A stretch of 64,000 nucleotides of DNA from Ornithodoros turicata (lineage: Eukaryota; Arthropoda; Arachnida; Ixodida; Argasidae), in contig NW_026999295.1 of the NCBI RefSeq assembly GCF_037126465.1, positions 3,162,001 through 3,226,000 of the forward strand, written 5' to 3'. The first letter of the stretch is position 1. Each line of letters starts with the position of its first letter. Position numbers and translations under genes: made by a program. Positions 1 to 11,039 of the stretch are shown in pieces. The notes under the pieces are model-generated. The model searched no databases, was not told where the DNA came from, and worked only from the letters and a program-made list of their open reading frames with translations.

Positions 1-149
1 CATTGATGTTCCGATGTCAAATCTGGGCATTAGCTTCTGAGAGGTCCTGTGAATTTGAGGGGTCCTCTCAGCCTGAGAGGTCCACCAACATGAGAGGCCC
101 TCTCAGTCCCATAACACATTAGACCTGAGGGGTCTTTTTACTAGGGCGC

Positions 150-521
150 CGTCCACATTGCTGGCTGCCTGCGGCGCCGAGGATGGTTCCTTCAAAAAGA
201 GCCCCACATCCGAACTCAGTGGGGCTACAAAAGCTCCACATCGTGGTCAGAAGAGAAGAACGCATCGCTGTCGTGGACATCCAGGTGGTTGGCTGCTCTC
301 GGTCCCTGGACGACCAGCACCGGCGGAAGGCCGACAAATATGCGACCCCTCAGATCTCCGCTGTACTACGGGCTGGGTCGAGTCCGGGCATCTGCTACAC
401 GTCGGCCACCTGCAGCTTCCGAGGCGTCTGGTCCGGGGAATATGCTGCTGATTCATTCGTCAGCTGGCCCACAGCTGATCAGCAGCTGTTCATCAGCTTT
501 TCCCGGAGAGCTGGTCATTAA
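150..521 (+). pseudogene. R2-clade non-LTR retrotransposon, C-terminal endonuclease end
   Basis: The reading frame from about 183 ends like an R2-clade ORF. A hydrophobic block (LHIVVRREERIAVVDIQVV) matches the restriction-like endonuclease core, where the metal-binding Asp sits in 'VVDIQV'. It is followed by a Lys-Tyr helix (HRRKADKYA) and the terminal motif SFRGVWSGE, typical of the tail of these proteins. The usual PD just before the core reads 'LH', so the catalytic site looks damaged. Only about the last 110 residues are present; the rest lies outside the window or is lost. Family recognition is from motif memory, not a search. Confidence 0.6.
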
Positions 522-856
522 ACGCTCTGCCAACGTGAACCTGCGGCTGACCTCCTGTACCTAGACCTGTCGGACCGCGACGATTAAAGCGCTCCAAGGG
601 ACAATCTCCACCTGGCGCTAGTTCAGGAAGGCGACCACAGGAAGACGCCTCCTTTAAATTTGTCGCGTTTGTTGTTTGGGCTCAGGCTGCGCCAGGCACT
701 CGTGCGGCTGACTCCTGCCTAGTGGAGGAATGTTGTTTATTGTGTACTTTTGGTACTGGAAATGGAATAGCTATAAAGGACGAATACCGGCCATATTTTT
801 GAAATACAATCCATTTAAAGACGAGTGATAGGCGGGAGTAAGAATAATCTGCTTTC
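522..856 (+). mobile_element. 3' UTR and terminal repeat unit of the first R2-like copy
   Basis: Non-coding sequence follows the endonuclease frame and ends in the ~85-bp unit that also terminates the other R2-like copies (774-856, starting AAAGGACGAATACC and ending CTGCTTTC). This shared end ties the copy to its neighbours downstream. Confidence 0.5.
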
Positions 857-889
857 AAGTTCAGATCCCCCTGTGATGTCGCTGCTGTC

Positions 890-1150
890 CCCCTACTTGC
901 GTGTAAACCGCCTACCACATGGCTGTTGTAGCGAAAACTTGCTAACGAAATCGACCCGGGCGGAAAAATTGCCAAAGAAGTCGGCCCAGGATGAGAAATG
1001 CACAACGATAAGGGCACGCTCAGCCCTTCGGCTCGCTGGTAAGGACCCGGACAGCCCCCTCACCTGCGCGCAACCCACCGCGCGCTGGAAAAAAAGTTCG
1101 CGAGAGAAGCCGGCCCAGGTTGAAAAATGCACAATGGTAAACGAACGCAC
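890..1150. repeat. Dispersed repeat, copy 1 (pairs with 1650-1850)
   Basis: The block around GTCGGCCCAGG..GAGAAATGCAC and a following CGCGCTGGAAAAAAAG stretch recurs at about 1650-1850 in the same order. Both copies repeat 'GCGGAAAAAT..GAAGTCGGCCCAGG' units. I see no coding potential, and the family is unknown. Confidence 0.55.
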
Positions 1151-1649
1151 TGCCCTCCGCAAACGCCACAGATCACTTCATCGGAATTTGATTAATTGTG
1201 CCATATTGGAATATTCAACTTAGCTATTGTGCTTAAAGTTACGTACATCTATCAGAACTTTGTAATTAAAACTTCACTATGGTGCTCACGTATTGGAATG
1301 TTAGACATTTTATAATAAAATCTGTAATTTTGATTGTAATCGTATTGATTAAGAATATCTTCTTTGATTAAATGTGCTACTCGATTTTAATTCTGATTCA
1401 TTGAAAACTTGTGCACATGACCATTAATAAAAAATATTGTGTTTGATGTGTAATACATCTTCAATGCTATTGCATCATGCCTGTAATAAGTATATTCTTT
1501 AGTATGTGTATTGTGTTTCTTCTGCTTCAGGTTTTGCGGCTGGGTTTTTCTCCTTCACAGAAAGCCATAATATAATTCCCGGCACAAATGACTTTAATAA
1601 CTATATTTTCACTTGTACTTTTGTGTATGGCTATCCTTGCATGTCTTGT
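1151..1649. other. AT-rich stretch without recognisable gene
   Basis: AT-rich sequence with many stops in all frames. I see nothing here beyond its position between two copies of the same dispersed repeat. Confidence 0.5.
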
Positions 1650-1850
1650 GCATGTTAGCCGCCTACTGCACACCTTTTGTAGCAGGAAAAAGATTGCGAC
1701 TGAAGTCGGCTCAGGCGGAAAAATGGCGAAAGAAGTCGGCCCAGGCTGAAAAAATGTGCGAGGGTAAGCGCGCACAGCCCTCTGGCCACGCGCCGCCCAC
1801 CGCTCGCGGGAAAAAAATACACGAGCGAAGTCGGCCCAGACGCGCCTGGC
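1650..1850. repeat. Dispersed repeat, copy 2 (pairs with 890-1150)
   Basis: Direct, diverged copy of the 890-1150 block: GTTAGCCGCCTACTGCACAC, then GAAGTCGGCTCAGGCGGAAA, then GTCGGCCCAGGCTGAAAAAA and CGCGGGAAAAAAATAC. Unknown family. Confidence 0.55.
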
Positions 1851-1889
1851 CGTTGCTAGGGGCCTGGGAGGTCGTTGCTGGGAACTAAC

Positions 1890-2419
1890 TATCATAAGTC
1901 GTATACTACTCACCTTATACGACAAGGTATGGACGTGTTACCAAACAATGGGTAGCATTACGTGCGTACGACCTTGTTTGACTTTGACTCAAAGTACACA
2001 CATTCCATAGGGATGCCTTGGTGAATGTCGTTCGTTCATTGACAGGGGACGCTCGGGTCCATAAATGACTTTTGTACTTCATTGCTTTCAGTGTCTGCAA
2101 TATGAATTTTTGTGGTCATTTTTCCTACGCTTTTCATTTTGGGTTACTTCAACATTTCTTAGTTACTCACACACATAGCCACACTCAAACACACGCTTAC
2201 ATTGTTGCTGTTTGGCATTTCCCTCTCACTGACCTCTTCAGATCACACTTTGCGCATTTCGAATTTAGTGTCACTTCTTCGCACTATTTCGCATCACTGC
2301 ATGTACTGTGTATGTTGGCATGTCAAAATGCTATTCATGTTATCCTGTGTTGTGTCATGTTCTAATTTTAATGTACTTCAATGTTAAAATTCAGTGTATA
2401 GAATCGGGAGATTGTACAT
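1890..2419. other. Non-coding, no recognised feature
   Basis: Mostly AT-rich, with a short ACACACA-type patch near 2166-2195. Open frames here are short and show no domain or splice support. Confidence 0.4.
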
Positions 2420-2890
2420 CTTCCTTTAAGGGTAGATTATTAAACTCCTTAAATCTTGCCCCAAATTGACCCATTACGTTCACGGAAAGGGGCATCATCG
2501 AGAGAAGAGCATCGCCTATTATTCTCGACTTTGGGCGGAGGAAGAGGGGCCTGGCTTTCCTGGCACTTTGTGTGTGTTTAGGATCTATACATTGTTTTAA
2601 TGTTTTTCAAGGAGCAGCCTTCCGTCGAAACGGTTAATCTTTTCCTTAAAAAAGATAATGATTTATTGTATTGCTTAGCTGTCAATAAAGAGTTTCTAGG
2701 TCCATGTCACAAAGGACGAATACCCGCCATGTTTTTGAAATACAATCCATTCAAAGACGAGTGACAGGCGGGAGTAAGAATAAACTGCCTTCGGTAGCTG
2801 TACGTCACGAAGGACGAATACCCGCCATGTTTTTGAAATACAATATATTCAAAGACGAGTGATAGGCGAGAGTAAGAATAAGCTGCTTTC
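2420..2890 (+). mobile_element. 3' end of another R2-like copy with two tandem terminal units
   Basis: This holds only the 3' UTR of an element like those downstream. TCAATAAAGAG at about 2682 is followed by two terminal units at 2708-2792 and 2806-2890, offset by exactly 98 bp. The same 98-bp offset occurs at 6139/6237. The coding part is missing. Confidence 0.5.
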
Positions 2891-2910
2891 TTAGCAGACT
2901 GATCTCTAGA

Positions 2911-2961
2911 GCAGTCTGGTGGGAAACCACCACATCAAGCTAACTTCTTGCTACTGTGCAG
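2911..2961 (+). repeat. 51-bp direct repeat, copy 1
   Basis: Identical to 3411-3461 over 51 bp (begins GCAGTCTGGTGGGAAACCAC, ends CTACTGTGCAG). Probably part of the 5' leader of the R2-like element that follows. Confidence 0.7.
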
Positions 2962-3410
2962 ATTACAGAAGTTCACCTGCTGAGAAGACGTGGAGGAAGA
3001 AGCTGCCTGAGGATTCCTGGACAACCCTGGAGAAGAGGTCCTTTTGGCGCTGGCGTGTACGCTGCGGGCGGGAGACGAAGAGGAGTGAGTGGGAGGCTGC
3101 CTGGAGGAAGTCATCGTTTTTTTTCTGTTAGAATTTTACGATGTCCCTCTAATAAGTGGTTCTGGGGCAGCCTCTGATATACGTCCAATCGCTTGTCTTG
3201 GCTACGGTCTTGGCTACGGTTCTAAGCCTCCTGTGAAAGCGCCCCAACCGCCCTTAATTACCAGCTGTCGCACCGTTTCCTCGTCAGAGGGCGCCTGGGC
3301 CTTGATAGAAATTTTGGCGCCACTGTCCTCCCAATTTGCATCTTCAAACTTTATACACCAATCACAAGGCTCTCCAGTACTACTTAAAGAGGAAGTTCCC
3401 TGGCTTTGCA

Positions 3411-3461
3411 GCAGTCTGGTGGGAAACCACCACATCAAGCTAACTTCTTGCTACTGTGCAG
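3411..3461 (+). repeat. 51-bp direct repeat, copy 2
   Basis: Second copy of the 51-bp repeat, exactly 500 bp after the first. The 450 bp between them has short frames but no recognised domain. Confidence 0.7.
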
Positions 3462-3726
3462 GTTGGTATTGTAACCCTTCTTTATTGTTGGTAAATTGTC
3501 CCACCAGGCTGCACTCTGCTTTGGTTTTGTGACCCCTTTTTTCCAATGTGCATGGCTTGTTACTGTGTTTATGTGCTTTTTTTGGGGGGGAGGGGTGTTT
3601 GGCCTTGGTCCGCTGTCAGGATTAATTCCCAAAGTGGTTAGGCCCCTTGGTAGTATAGGTTTTCCGGAAGTACGTATTAACCATCATTGATATTCCTTCG
3701 TCAGTTGACGAACTCTTTCGGAATGG

Positions 3727-4290
3727 AACAATGTCCGAATTGTGGCTCTTTTTATAAAAAAGGGGTCTAACCTAACATTTACGTAAATGCGCACCTGATT
3801 TAGCTAACGAACGAGTTCAAACCGCTAGAAAGAACGTATTTTGGACTAATGAGGAAGTTCGGCTTTTGGCACGTAGGGAGGTTGAGCTTCAGCTTCGAGG
3901 AGGAGTTTTAGGAGTTTCGCGAGGAGGAGTTTCGCTTTATAAACCAGGCTCTCCATTCTGAATTTTCGCAATGGTCAGTTGACCATATAAAGGGAAAACG
4001 TCGGTCAGAAGATTACAAGAACCTTATTAGAGAGATAGAGGAGGCCAATAGCAATAGTGACCCACAGCCTCAGGGCTTCAGCTATTTAAGTCCTCTTCCG
4101 GGAGGATCAAGTGGACGTCCTCCAGTTAGTTGTGAAGGAGCCACCATACAGGAGCTTGAGACCTTTCTTGACCGTGAGCCAGTGGAGCCTTTACATAGAT
4201 CGCTGTGTCCTATGGTTCGTCAGGCCTTGAGAGGACAGCTTAGTTTTGCAGACTTGGACCGCTTCGTGGAGGGTTTACCGAAGGCGCCTG
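3727..4290 (+). pseudogene. R2-like N-terminal region: zinc finger and Myb-like motif
   Basis: Read across frameshifts, this stretch shows the N-terminal DNA-binding layout of R2-clade proteins. A CxxC finger (CPNCGSFYKKG at 3733 onward) leads to HLRKCA in another frame. Then comes a Myb-like helix around WTNEEVRLLARREVELQLRGG and a downstream INQALHSEFSQWSVDHIKGK block, the usual 'ikGkRr..Y' element. In R2 these modules help recognise the insertion target. At least two frame changes show that the copy is dead. Assignment rests on motif order. Confidence 0.5.
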
Positions 4291-4418
4291 CCTGAAGACA
4301 AAGACAGCGCCCTCAGAAGAAGAAGTCCAGGACCACAGGTCGAAGAGCCAGACGTCAGCGATACGCCCTGTATCAGAGGCTTTTTGACAGGGACAAGAAA
4401 AGGCTTGCTCAACAAATC

Positions 4419-5066
4419 GTGGTGGGGGAGAAAAATTCATCGGCTAATCCCGATGAGATCCTCTCATTTTGGGCGGAGGTAATGTCCTCCGAATCAGAGG
4501 CAGTCCTGGGAGAAGTTGCGGCTAGAGGTCTCCCAACGGCGCCCATCACTCCGGTGACTCCTGATGACGTCCGCTCAGCGATGCCCAGGGGCAAGACCTC
4601 GCCAGGACCCGATGGACTGACGGAAGAAGACCTGAAGAAAATCCCAGCTTACATAATGGCAACTCTTTTCAATATATTTCTCCTAGGGGGAAGACTCCCT
4701 ACGTCCCTAACCGCTGCGAGGACGGTATGTATACCTAATGTGGATAATAGGACAGCTCCAGGAGACTTCAGACCAATTGCGGTCTCACCATTAATAACCA
4801 GAACTTTTCATAAGGTAATTGATCGTAATAAGAAACGAGTAAAGATCGCCTCTGAAGTCATTCTAGTCGGCAATGAAACCCTTCCTGCTATGAAGCCGGG
4901 CGACCAACTGAAATATCTCGGTATTAGAATATCAACCGCAGGGAACATCGAAGCGGATTTCAAGAAGGTCCAGGATGCCATCCATCAACTTGAAAAATCA
5001 CCGTTAAAACCCCATCAGCGGTTAGTGTTGCTTTTATTCTACATTCGTCGCAGACATTCATATTAA
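4419..5066 (+). pseudogene. R2-like reverse transcriptase, internally deleted
   Basis: The frame begins in the early RT region (AMPRGKTSPGPDGLTEEDLK, then GDFRPIAVSPLITRTFHKVI) and jumps, around residue 140, to the thumb region (LKYLGIRISTAGNIEADF). The catalytic palm is missing: there is no 'DLrkAFDSV' motif A and no 'FADDL' motif C, both of which are present in the copy at 7.9-9.0 kb. The copy therefore carries an in-frame internal deletion of roughly 150-200 residues and cannot encode an active enzyme. It lies in order between the N-terminal and endonuclease parts of the same element. Confidence 0.65.
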
Positions 5067-6077
5067 TGGTCTCCAGAAAACTGACAAACTGATACGTGCC
5101 CACGTAAAGAAGATTCTTCATCTTCCCCATGACGTACCCTCAGCCTTCCTGAACACATCTCTCAAAGACGGGGGACTAGGCATACCTTGCTTTTCTTTAG
5201 CCATACCCCGTATTAGGTTGGGCAGGCTGCTGCGCTGTACGGAGGGATCAGACCCGATCCTACGAGAATTCTCTAAGTCACAATAGTTCCGAGATGAAGT
5301 GGCCAAACTGCAAGGGTTTCTGCTACGCGGGACCATCCTTCAAACAAAGCCCGACCAACAGAGCTATTGGAGAAACCATCTGTACAGTACGACGGATGGG
5401 AAAGGGTTGAAGGAGGCTGGCAATTCCCCGCCTCCGTTCTGGACCAGATCTCGTCCTCGTTCCCTTCATTCGGCGGAATATGTAGATATGGTAAAGCATC
5501 GTATTCATGCGCTTCCTACTTTACAGAGATGCGCCCGAGGTCGGAAGAGGGGACCAGTTGTCGAGCGGGATGTAACCTCAGCGAGACTAATGCCCATGTA
5601 ATACAAGGATGTGCTAGGACTCACGGCATGAGAGTCAAGAGGCATGACCGGGTTGTCCACAAAGTTCAACGGCATCTGGAGTCTCATGGAAAAGTCGTCC
5701 TACGGGAACCAGCGATCTCGGTGGGAGATGAGGTTTTTAAACCTGATCTTCTGGTATCCGAGGGCAATACAGTCACTCTTTTTGATGTTCAGGTACGCGG
5801 AGGGTATAAAACCCTAGGGGAATTTTCGCATCAAAAAGAGGCCAAATACCTCTTCCCGGCACTTGTTGACACTATTTGTACTACGTACTGTGTATCTGAG
5901 GTTGAATGTATCCCCATCACTTTCACAGAACGAGGTATCCTGTGCATGAGATCACAGGATAGGCTTAGTGATTGGGGCTTCTCTAGGTATACCCTAGGTC
6001 CGTTGTGCTTTTGGGTGTGCTTGGGCTCAGTGAATGCTTTTAAATGTCACATGAGGGTTACGTTCCGCAATAGTTAA
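5067..6077 (+). pseudogene. R2-like thumb, CCHC knuckle and restriction-like endonuclease
   Basis: Continuation of the 4.4-kb RT in shifted frames. A connecting domain (HLPHDVPSAFLNTSLKDGGL) is followed by the cysteine knuckle CRAGCNLSETNAHVIQGCAR, whose Cys, Cys, His, Cys are intact. The endonuclease core follows: PDLLVSEGNTVTLFDVQVRGG with PD..D, then EAKYL. A stop at about 5284 and a frameshift near 5570 interrupt it. The layout matches 6625-7582, so the two copies belong to one family. Confidence 0.65.
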
Positions 6078-6138
6078 ACACTGTCAAAGGGAAAGATTTA
6101 TTGTGTATTTTGCCAATAAAGAGTTCTTAGCTATACGT

Positions 6139-6321
6139 CACAAAGGACGAATGCCCGCCATGTTTCTGAGATATAATGCATTCAAAGACAAGTGATAGGC
6201 GAGAGTAAGAATAATTTGCTTGCGGTAGCTCAATGTCACAAAGGACGAATACCCGCCTTGTTTTTGAAATACAACCCATTCAAAGACGAGTGATAGGCGG
6301 GAGTAAGAATAATCTGCTTTC
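6139..6321 (+). repeat. Two tandem R2-like 3'-terminal units
   Basis: Units at 6139-6223 and 6237-6321, 98 bp apart, follow the AATAAAGAG of the 3.7-6.1 kb copy. Each contains CCCGCC and, ~45 bp later, GGCGGG or GGCGAG, which could pair into a hairpin. This is a plausible RNA structure for reverse-transcriptase recognition, which is inference. Confidence 0.65.
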
Positions 6322-6409
6322 AAATTATAATAAATATTATATAAATATCTGCAAATTATAATAAAACATAAAATCAATTAATGATGCCAAATCTTATAGG
6401 CTTACGTTG

Positions 6410-7582
6410 CAGCCTTCTGGAAGGCAGAAACTGGTGAAGGTATTACTCCTCAATGCTACTATGTCGGACAGGAGGCGTTGAGTATCCTTTCGGTTAATGA
6501 TTCTCTCCGGTACCTTGGGGTGCTAATCGACTCGTTTGGGAAGGTGACCCCTCAGATTTCAAATATTTCAGCATAGCTCAATGGGTTAACCAAATGTCCT
6601 TTAAAACCCCACCAAAAGCTGGTAATGTTGTTTTACCATCTTCTTCCGCGTGTAGTGTATGACTGGTCGGTAGCTGAGATCATCCTTACCCTGCTTCAAC
6701 GTTGTGATCGCAGTATTAGAGCTTTCACCAAGCAGTTCTTGCACCTTCCTCATGATACCCCCAATGCCTCTCTTTACAGTCCTGTTGCTTTGAGGGGCCT
6801 GGGGTTACCTTGTTTTCAGTTATCCATCCCTAGGATCAGGCGTGATCGCATCCTCGCCTTCCAAGTCAGAACGGATGATCCAACCCTTGCTGCCCTATTG
6901 GAGGGGGACATCTACACAAGGGAACTCTCCAAACTTCACGGTGCACTCCAGTCGGGCAGGTGGGACCTGGGATCAAATGGTGATCAGCACGACTACTGGC
7001 GGTCCCGCCTGATCCACTCAACGGATGGTAAGGGGCTCCGGGAAGTCAAGGGGAATCCTTCCCCTTTCTGGATCTATCATCCTCCCCGTTTTCTAACAGC
7101 CAATGAGCATGTAGATCTTATCAAACTGCGTATGCATGCTCTCCCCACCTGGGTACGCTGTGCTAGGAGGCAGAGGAAGGTGACACGCTGCAGCGCCGGT
7201 TGTCTCATGGCTGAGACTGATTCTCATGTCTTACAATCTTGCCCGAGGTCTCACACGGTCTCACGCCGCGCGAATCAAACGCCATGATAAGATGGTTGGG
7301 AAAATCAAAAGCACTTTGGAGCAGCAGGGTATCACTGTCTTTAGGGTACCACGCATCCATGTTGCTGATAGTCTGTTCATACCTGACCTTGTTTTCTGTA
7401 GGCAATCCACTGCCGTGGTTATGGATGTCCAGGTGAGGGGAGAGTTTAGGGCTCTCTCGGCGTTCGCTCTGGAAAAAACTCGGAAGTATGCCATCTCGGG
7501 ACTCGAGGAGAAAGTCAAGGAACTCTTCGACGCTGTGGACCTTTTCCACATGCCTATTACCTTCTCCGAGCGAGGTGTATAG
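6410..7582 (+). pseudogene. R2-like element, 5'-truncated (thumb to endonuclease)
   Basis: The copy starts within the RT thumb (NDSLRYLGVLIDSFGK in the frame around 6500) and continues through the connecting domain (LPHDTPNASLYSPVALRGLG) in the frame from 6625. The knuckle CSAGCLMAETDSHVLQSCPR is intact at about 7195. A frameshift near 7250-7290 moves the endonuclease (PDLVFCRQSTAVVMDVQVRG; PD..D present) into the frame ending at 7582. A stop at about 6575 precedes the long frame. The start is a 5' truncation, the usual outcome of incomplete target-primed reverse transcription. Confidence 0.7.
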
Positions 7583-7864
7583 GAGAGGATGGCTACCTCC
7601 TTCCTTCGCGACTTGGGCTGAACGCCGAGCACCCTGGCTCTCCTTTCACTCCTGGTCGCTCTTGGGTCTATCCACTGTTTTAGGATGTTCCGCGGTTCAA
7701 CCCGCCATGCTTTTCTTTAAGCTTTTTTTTGTAAAAGCAAAGTATTTATTTGACTTTGCGGTCAATAACAGCTATATGTCACAAAGGACGAATACCCGCC
7801 ATGTTTTTCAAATACAATCCATTCAAAGACGAGTGATAGGCGGGAGTAAGAATAATCTGCTTTC
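7583..7864 (+). mobile_element. 3' UTR and single terminal unit of the truncated R2-like copy
   Basis: Contains a T-rich stretch, GTCAATAACAGCTATATG and one terminal unit at 7790-7864 that ends in CTGCTTTC. Unlike the two upstream copies it has only one unit. Confidence 0.55.
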
Positions 7865-7929
7865 CAGGATCTCTTAGAAAAGAGATACTGCTTAACTTTC
7901 ATGATAAACGTGGTCACATGGACACATTC

Positions 7930-8994
7930 AAGACCAAAAGCAGTATTCTGAGTAAATACTGGTGGTCACGATCACCACGCTGCAAAGGCTGCATCCAGCT
8001 TCCCTTGCCGCGCTATGCAACCTGTTGCTCTTCTTGGGGAGGTTACCACCGACTTTAACATCGGCGAGGACCATCTTCCTTCCCAAGAGAAATGTGAGTT
8101 CAAGACCCGAGGAATTCAGGCTGATCACTATTGCCTCCACATTCATTAGGCTCTTCCACCGGACGCTCGACACTAAGCTGAGAGCTAAGATTAAGATGAA
8201 TAACATCCAAAGGGCCTTCTGACCGACAGACGGAACATTCGAGAATGTCTACCTTCTCACATATCTCGTCAAAGACGCCAGGCGCCGTTGTAAAGGTCTA
8301 GCATTGGCCTCCATCGACCTTAGGCGGGCCTTTGATAGTGTCCCCTATGACGTCCTCTATCGGGCGCTGGCAGGGAGACGTGTGGACAGCGTGTTTCTTG
8401 ATTACCTCATGGCATTTTACGGGAGTAGCGCCACGACATTAGAGATGGGCAATACCCAGAGGACTATCCGGCCGGCAAAGGAATGCCATCGAATATCCGT
8501 CCGGATATTGGGGGCTACAACATCTCAGCGTTAGCATTTGCCGACGATCTGATCGTGGTTGCGCGAACTCCTCAAGGTCTCCAGACCCTATGGATAACTT
8601 CACGTTATTTACGAGCGCAAGGGAGCTCCACATCAACGTCGGAAAGTGTGCTGCGCTCACTAACAGTCCCTCTGGGAGGCAGAAGCTGACGAAGGTAGTC
8701 CCAAGGGAGTACTTGGTGGGAGACGAGAAGATTCCAGTCTTGCAAGTATGCGTGGATATAAATTCCTTTGGTAGGATCTCCCCTCACATCAACGACATCA
8801 TACATCAACTTGATGCACTGCGCGGATGCCCTTTAAAACCCCACCAAAATATGACTATGCTTCTTTTCTACCTCCTTCCTCGGCTCATTTACGACTGGTC
8901 CGTCTCTGAGGTGGACATTGCCAGGCTACAGCTGTGGGACAGGCGTATTAGACACTACGTGAGGGTAGCCCCCTGGCTCCATCACGCAGCTTGA
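7930..8994 (+). pseudogene. R2-like reverse transcriptase palm and thumb, fragmented
   Basis: Three frames together cover the RT. PEEFRLITIASTFIRLFHRT (about 8100) corresponds to 'dfRPI..'. DLRRAFDSVPYDVLYRAL (8304 onward) is motif A with its catalytic Asp. SALAFADDLIVVARTPQG (about 8525) is motif C with the AsDD pair. Then ARELHINVGKCAAL and CPLKPHQNMTMLLFYLLPRL continue the thumb. The copy ends abruptly near 8994, before the knuckle and endonuclease, and has at least two frameshifts. It supplies the palm motifs that the 4.4-kb copy has lost. Confidence 0.7.
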
Positions 8995-9390
8995 TGCGTG
9001 CGACTGAGCTCAACAAAGGTAGCTAGAGCAACTGAGTAGCATGATAAGCAATGTTAAAAAAAGAAACTGGATTTCATGAAAACAAATAAACAAACAAGCA
9101 ACATACTGCAAATTGCTACTAGAGTTATATACACCATTTCCTTGCCATAATAGAGCTTTTGACACTGACCCTGTGCATGAATTTTCTCGTCTTGGGAATG
9201 TGTATGTGTTATGGGACCTGGGCAGCTATGAGTAACTACAGAAATTATGCAATTGCTAAGATACCGAATTCTGTTTGACAGATGGTCCAGCACCACTGGC
9301 TTCCGAGAGAGGCTTCGAAGCAGGTACATGTGAATTTTCATTGTGCAACAATAAACATAACTATGGACTCGCTCCTCATGCGAGAAGATT
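8995..9390. other. Spacer between R2-like remnants and LINE
   Basis: No coding signal. It contains AATAAACAAACAAAC-type simple sequence near 9083. Nothing else recognised. Confidence 0.4.
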
Positions 9391-10954
9391 TATTATTATT
9401 ATTTATTGGTCCATCAAGGGGCCTTTAGGCCATTACATGAGGGAGTGAGCACGTATGCAACACACTGGCACTGTACATCAAACAATGAACATAGACTAAA
9501 AAACAAGAAAAACAATACAAAAAAGAGACAGCAGACAGAAAAAGATTATAACAAGGTGAAAAGCAAAGAATATATCTACGTTAGAGAGCAATGATGTGCG
9601 TGTACATGGAGCGACAATGGTCAAGTGAACTCGGCGTTTAATGCGTTGGTAAATTGGATATAATCCGTGAGTTCTGCAATATGCCGTGGGAATCTATTCC
9701 AATCTGATGATGTTCGTTGAAAGAAGGATGCCTCGAATGATGTTGTACGTGACCGAGTTAGTAGTATCTTATGTTGATGGTCAACGCGGCAGGAAAGGTA
9801 AGAAGGGGAGCGGATGTAACTACTGCGGAGCGCGGGAGAGTGATAGAACTGAAATCACTCTGGGATTACTGAAAACTGGGAGAGTGAAATAATGACAGCC
9901 GTTGAATCATGCGACGTGTTTTAAGGTCGGTGAGCTCAGCTCGGACCTTGAGTGAGGTTACGCTGGTGTAAGGTGAATATTGTTTGAAAAAGAACCGGGC
10001 AGCCCGACTCTGCAAGGCTTCGATATTATTCGAAAGATACGTTTGGTGGGGATCCCATATGGCACTGGCATATTCAATCTTCGGGCGGACAAACGTGAGA
10101 TATGCCAGCCGTTTGAGGGGTGGAGGTGCGTGAGTAATGTGTCGCCGAAGATACTCAAGACTACGATTTGCATTAGAAAGAATGTTCGAGATGTGTGTGT
10201 TCCATGTTAGATCAGATGAGAAATGCACTCCAAGGTATTTGTAGTTAGTAACGGTTTCTACAGGTGATCCACTTATGATATATGTAGTGGGAGATGATCG
10301 TTGTTTTCGTAAAACATGACATGTTTACATTTTGTGGGGTTAAGCGACATCTGCCAGGTTTCGCACCATTCGCCTATTTTATCAAAGTCTCTCTGTAAGG
10401 CTATATGGTCAGCTGTGGAATGGACTGTGCGATAGACGACGCAGTCATCTGCAAATAGGCGAATGTGCGATGAAACTGACTGTGGGAGATCATTAATATG
10501 TATTAGAAACAACAAAGGTGCTAATACCGTACCCTGTGGGACACCAGAGGTGACATGCGCACATGAAGAGTAGTGGTTGTTAGCGTATACCGTCTGTGAG
10601 CGATCTGTTAAGAAGTTCTTAATCCATTGAAGTATAAGTGGGTGGAAGTGGAGCGCTGATAATTTTTTAAACGGCAATGAGTGTGATATCCTATCAAAGG
10701 CTTTTGATAGGTCGAGGAAGATAGCATCGCATTCAGTGTTGTTATCTAAAGCGAGGCTGATGTGATGCGTGAACGATGCAAGTTGGGTTTCGCAGGAAAA
10801 ACCCTTTCGGAATCCGTGCTGATTGCGGAAGAAGAACTGGTTGTTTTCCAAGAACTGGATCACGTGTTTGTAGACGACATGCTCTATGAGTTTCGACGGG
10901 ACGCTTGTTCGTGAAACTGGTCTGTAATTCGATGGAGTGTGTGGGTCGCCTGCC
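9391..10954 (-). pseudogene. LINE (CR1/Jockey-like) reverse transcriptase, 3' half
   Basis: Minus-strand RT with the canonical motif order. PSNYRPVS lies near 10930; QHGFRKGFSCETQL is the fingers; FLDLSKAFDRISH is motif A; SGVPQGTVLAPLLFLIHIND is motif B; RLFADDCVVYR is motif C; and WQMSLNPTKCKHVMF is motif D. A frameshift near 10230-10275 separates the palm from the thumb (YLGVHFSSDLTWNTHI). The 3' end carries an (AATAAT)-type tail at about 9391-9405. The frame stops abruptly at 10954, inside the RT, where the 22.5-kb insertion begins. The upstream half resumes at 33466. The family label is approximate. Confidence 0.8.
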
Positions 10955-10958
10955 TTAA
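10955..10958. repeat. TTAA target-site duplication, left
   Basis: TTAA at the junction between LINE sequence and the 22.5-kb element. The matching copy is at 33462-33465. A single TTAA restores the LINE codon for Lys (AAG) at this position. Confidence 0.8.
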
Positions 10959-11039
10959 AGGTCAGCTATGCCGATATCCCAAATAGTCGAAACGGTTGTG
11001 ATATTCGGAAAGCCCACATCCAGCTCTCTCCAAAATACA

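Noticed and set aside
774..856. Self-cleaving hammerhead-type ribozyme in the R2-like terminal unit
   Set aside because: The unit can form a CCCGCC/GGCGGG hairpin, but the conserved CUGAUGA and GAAA core of a hammerhead is not present.
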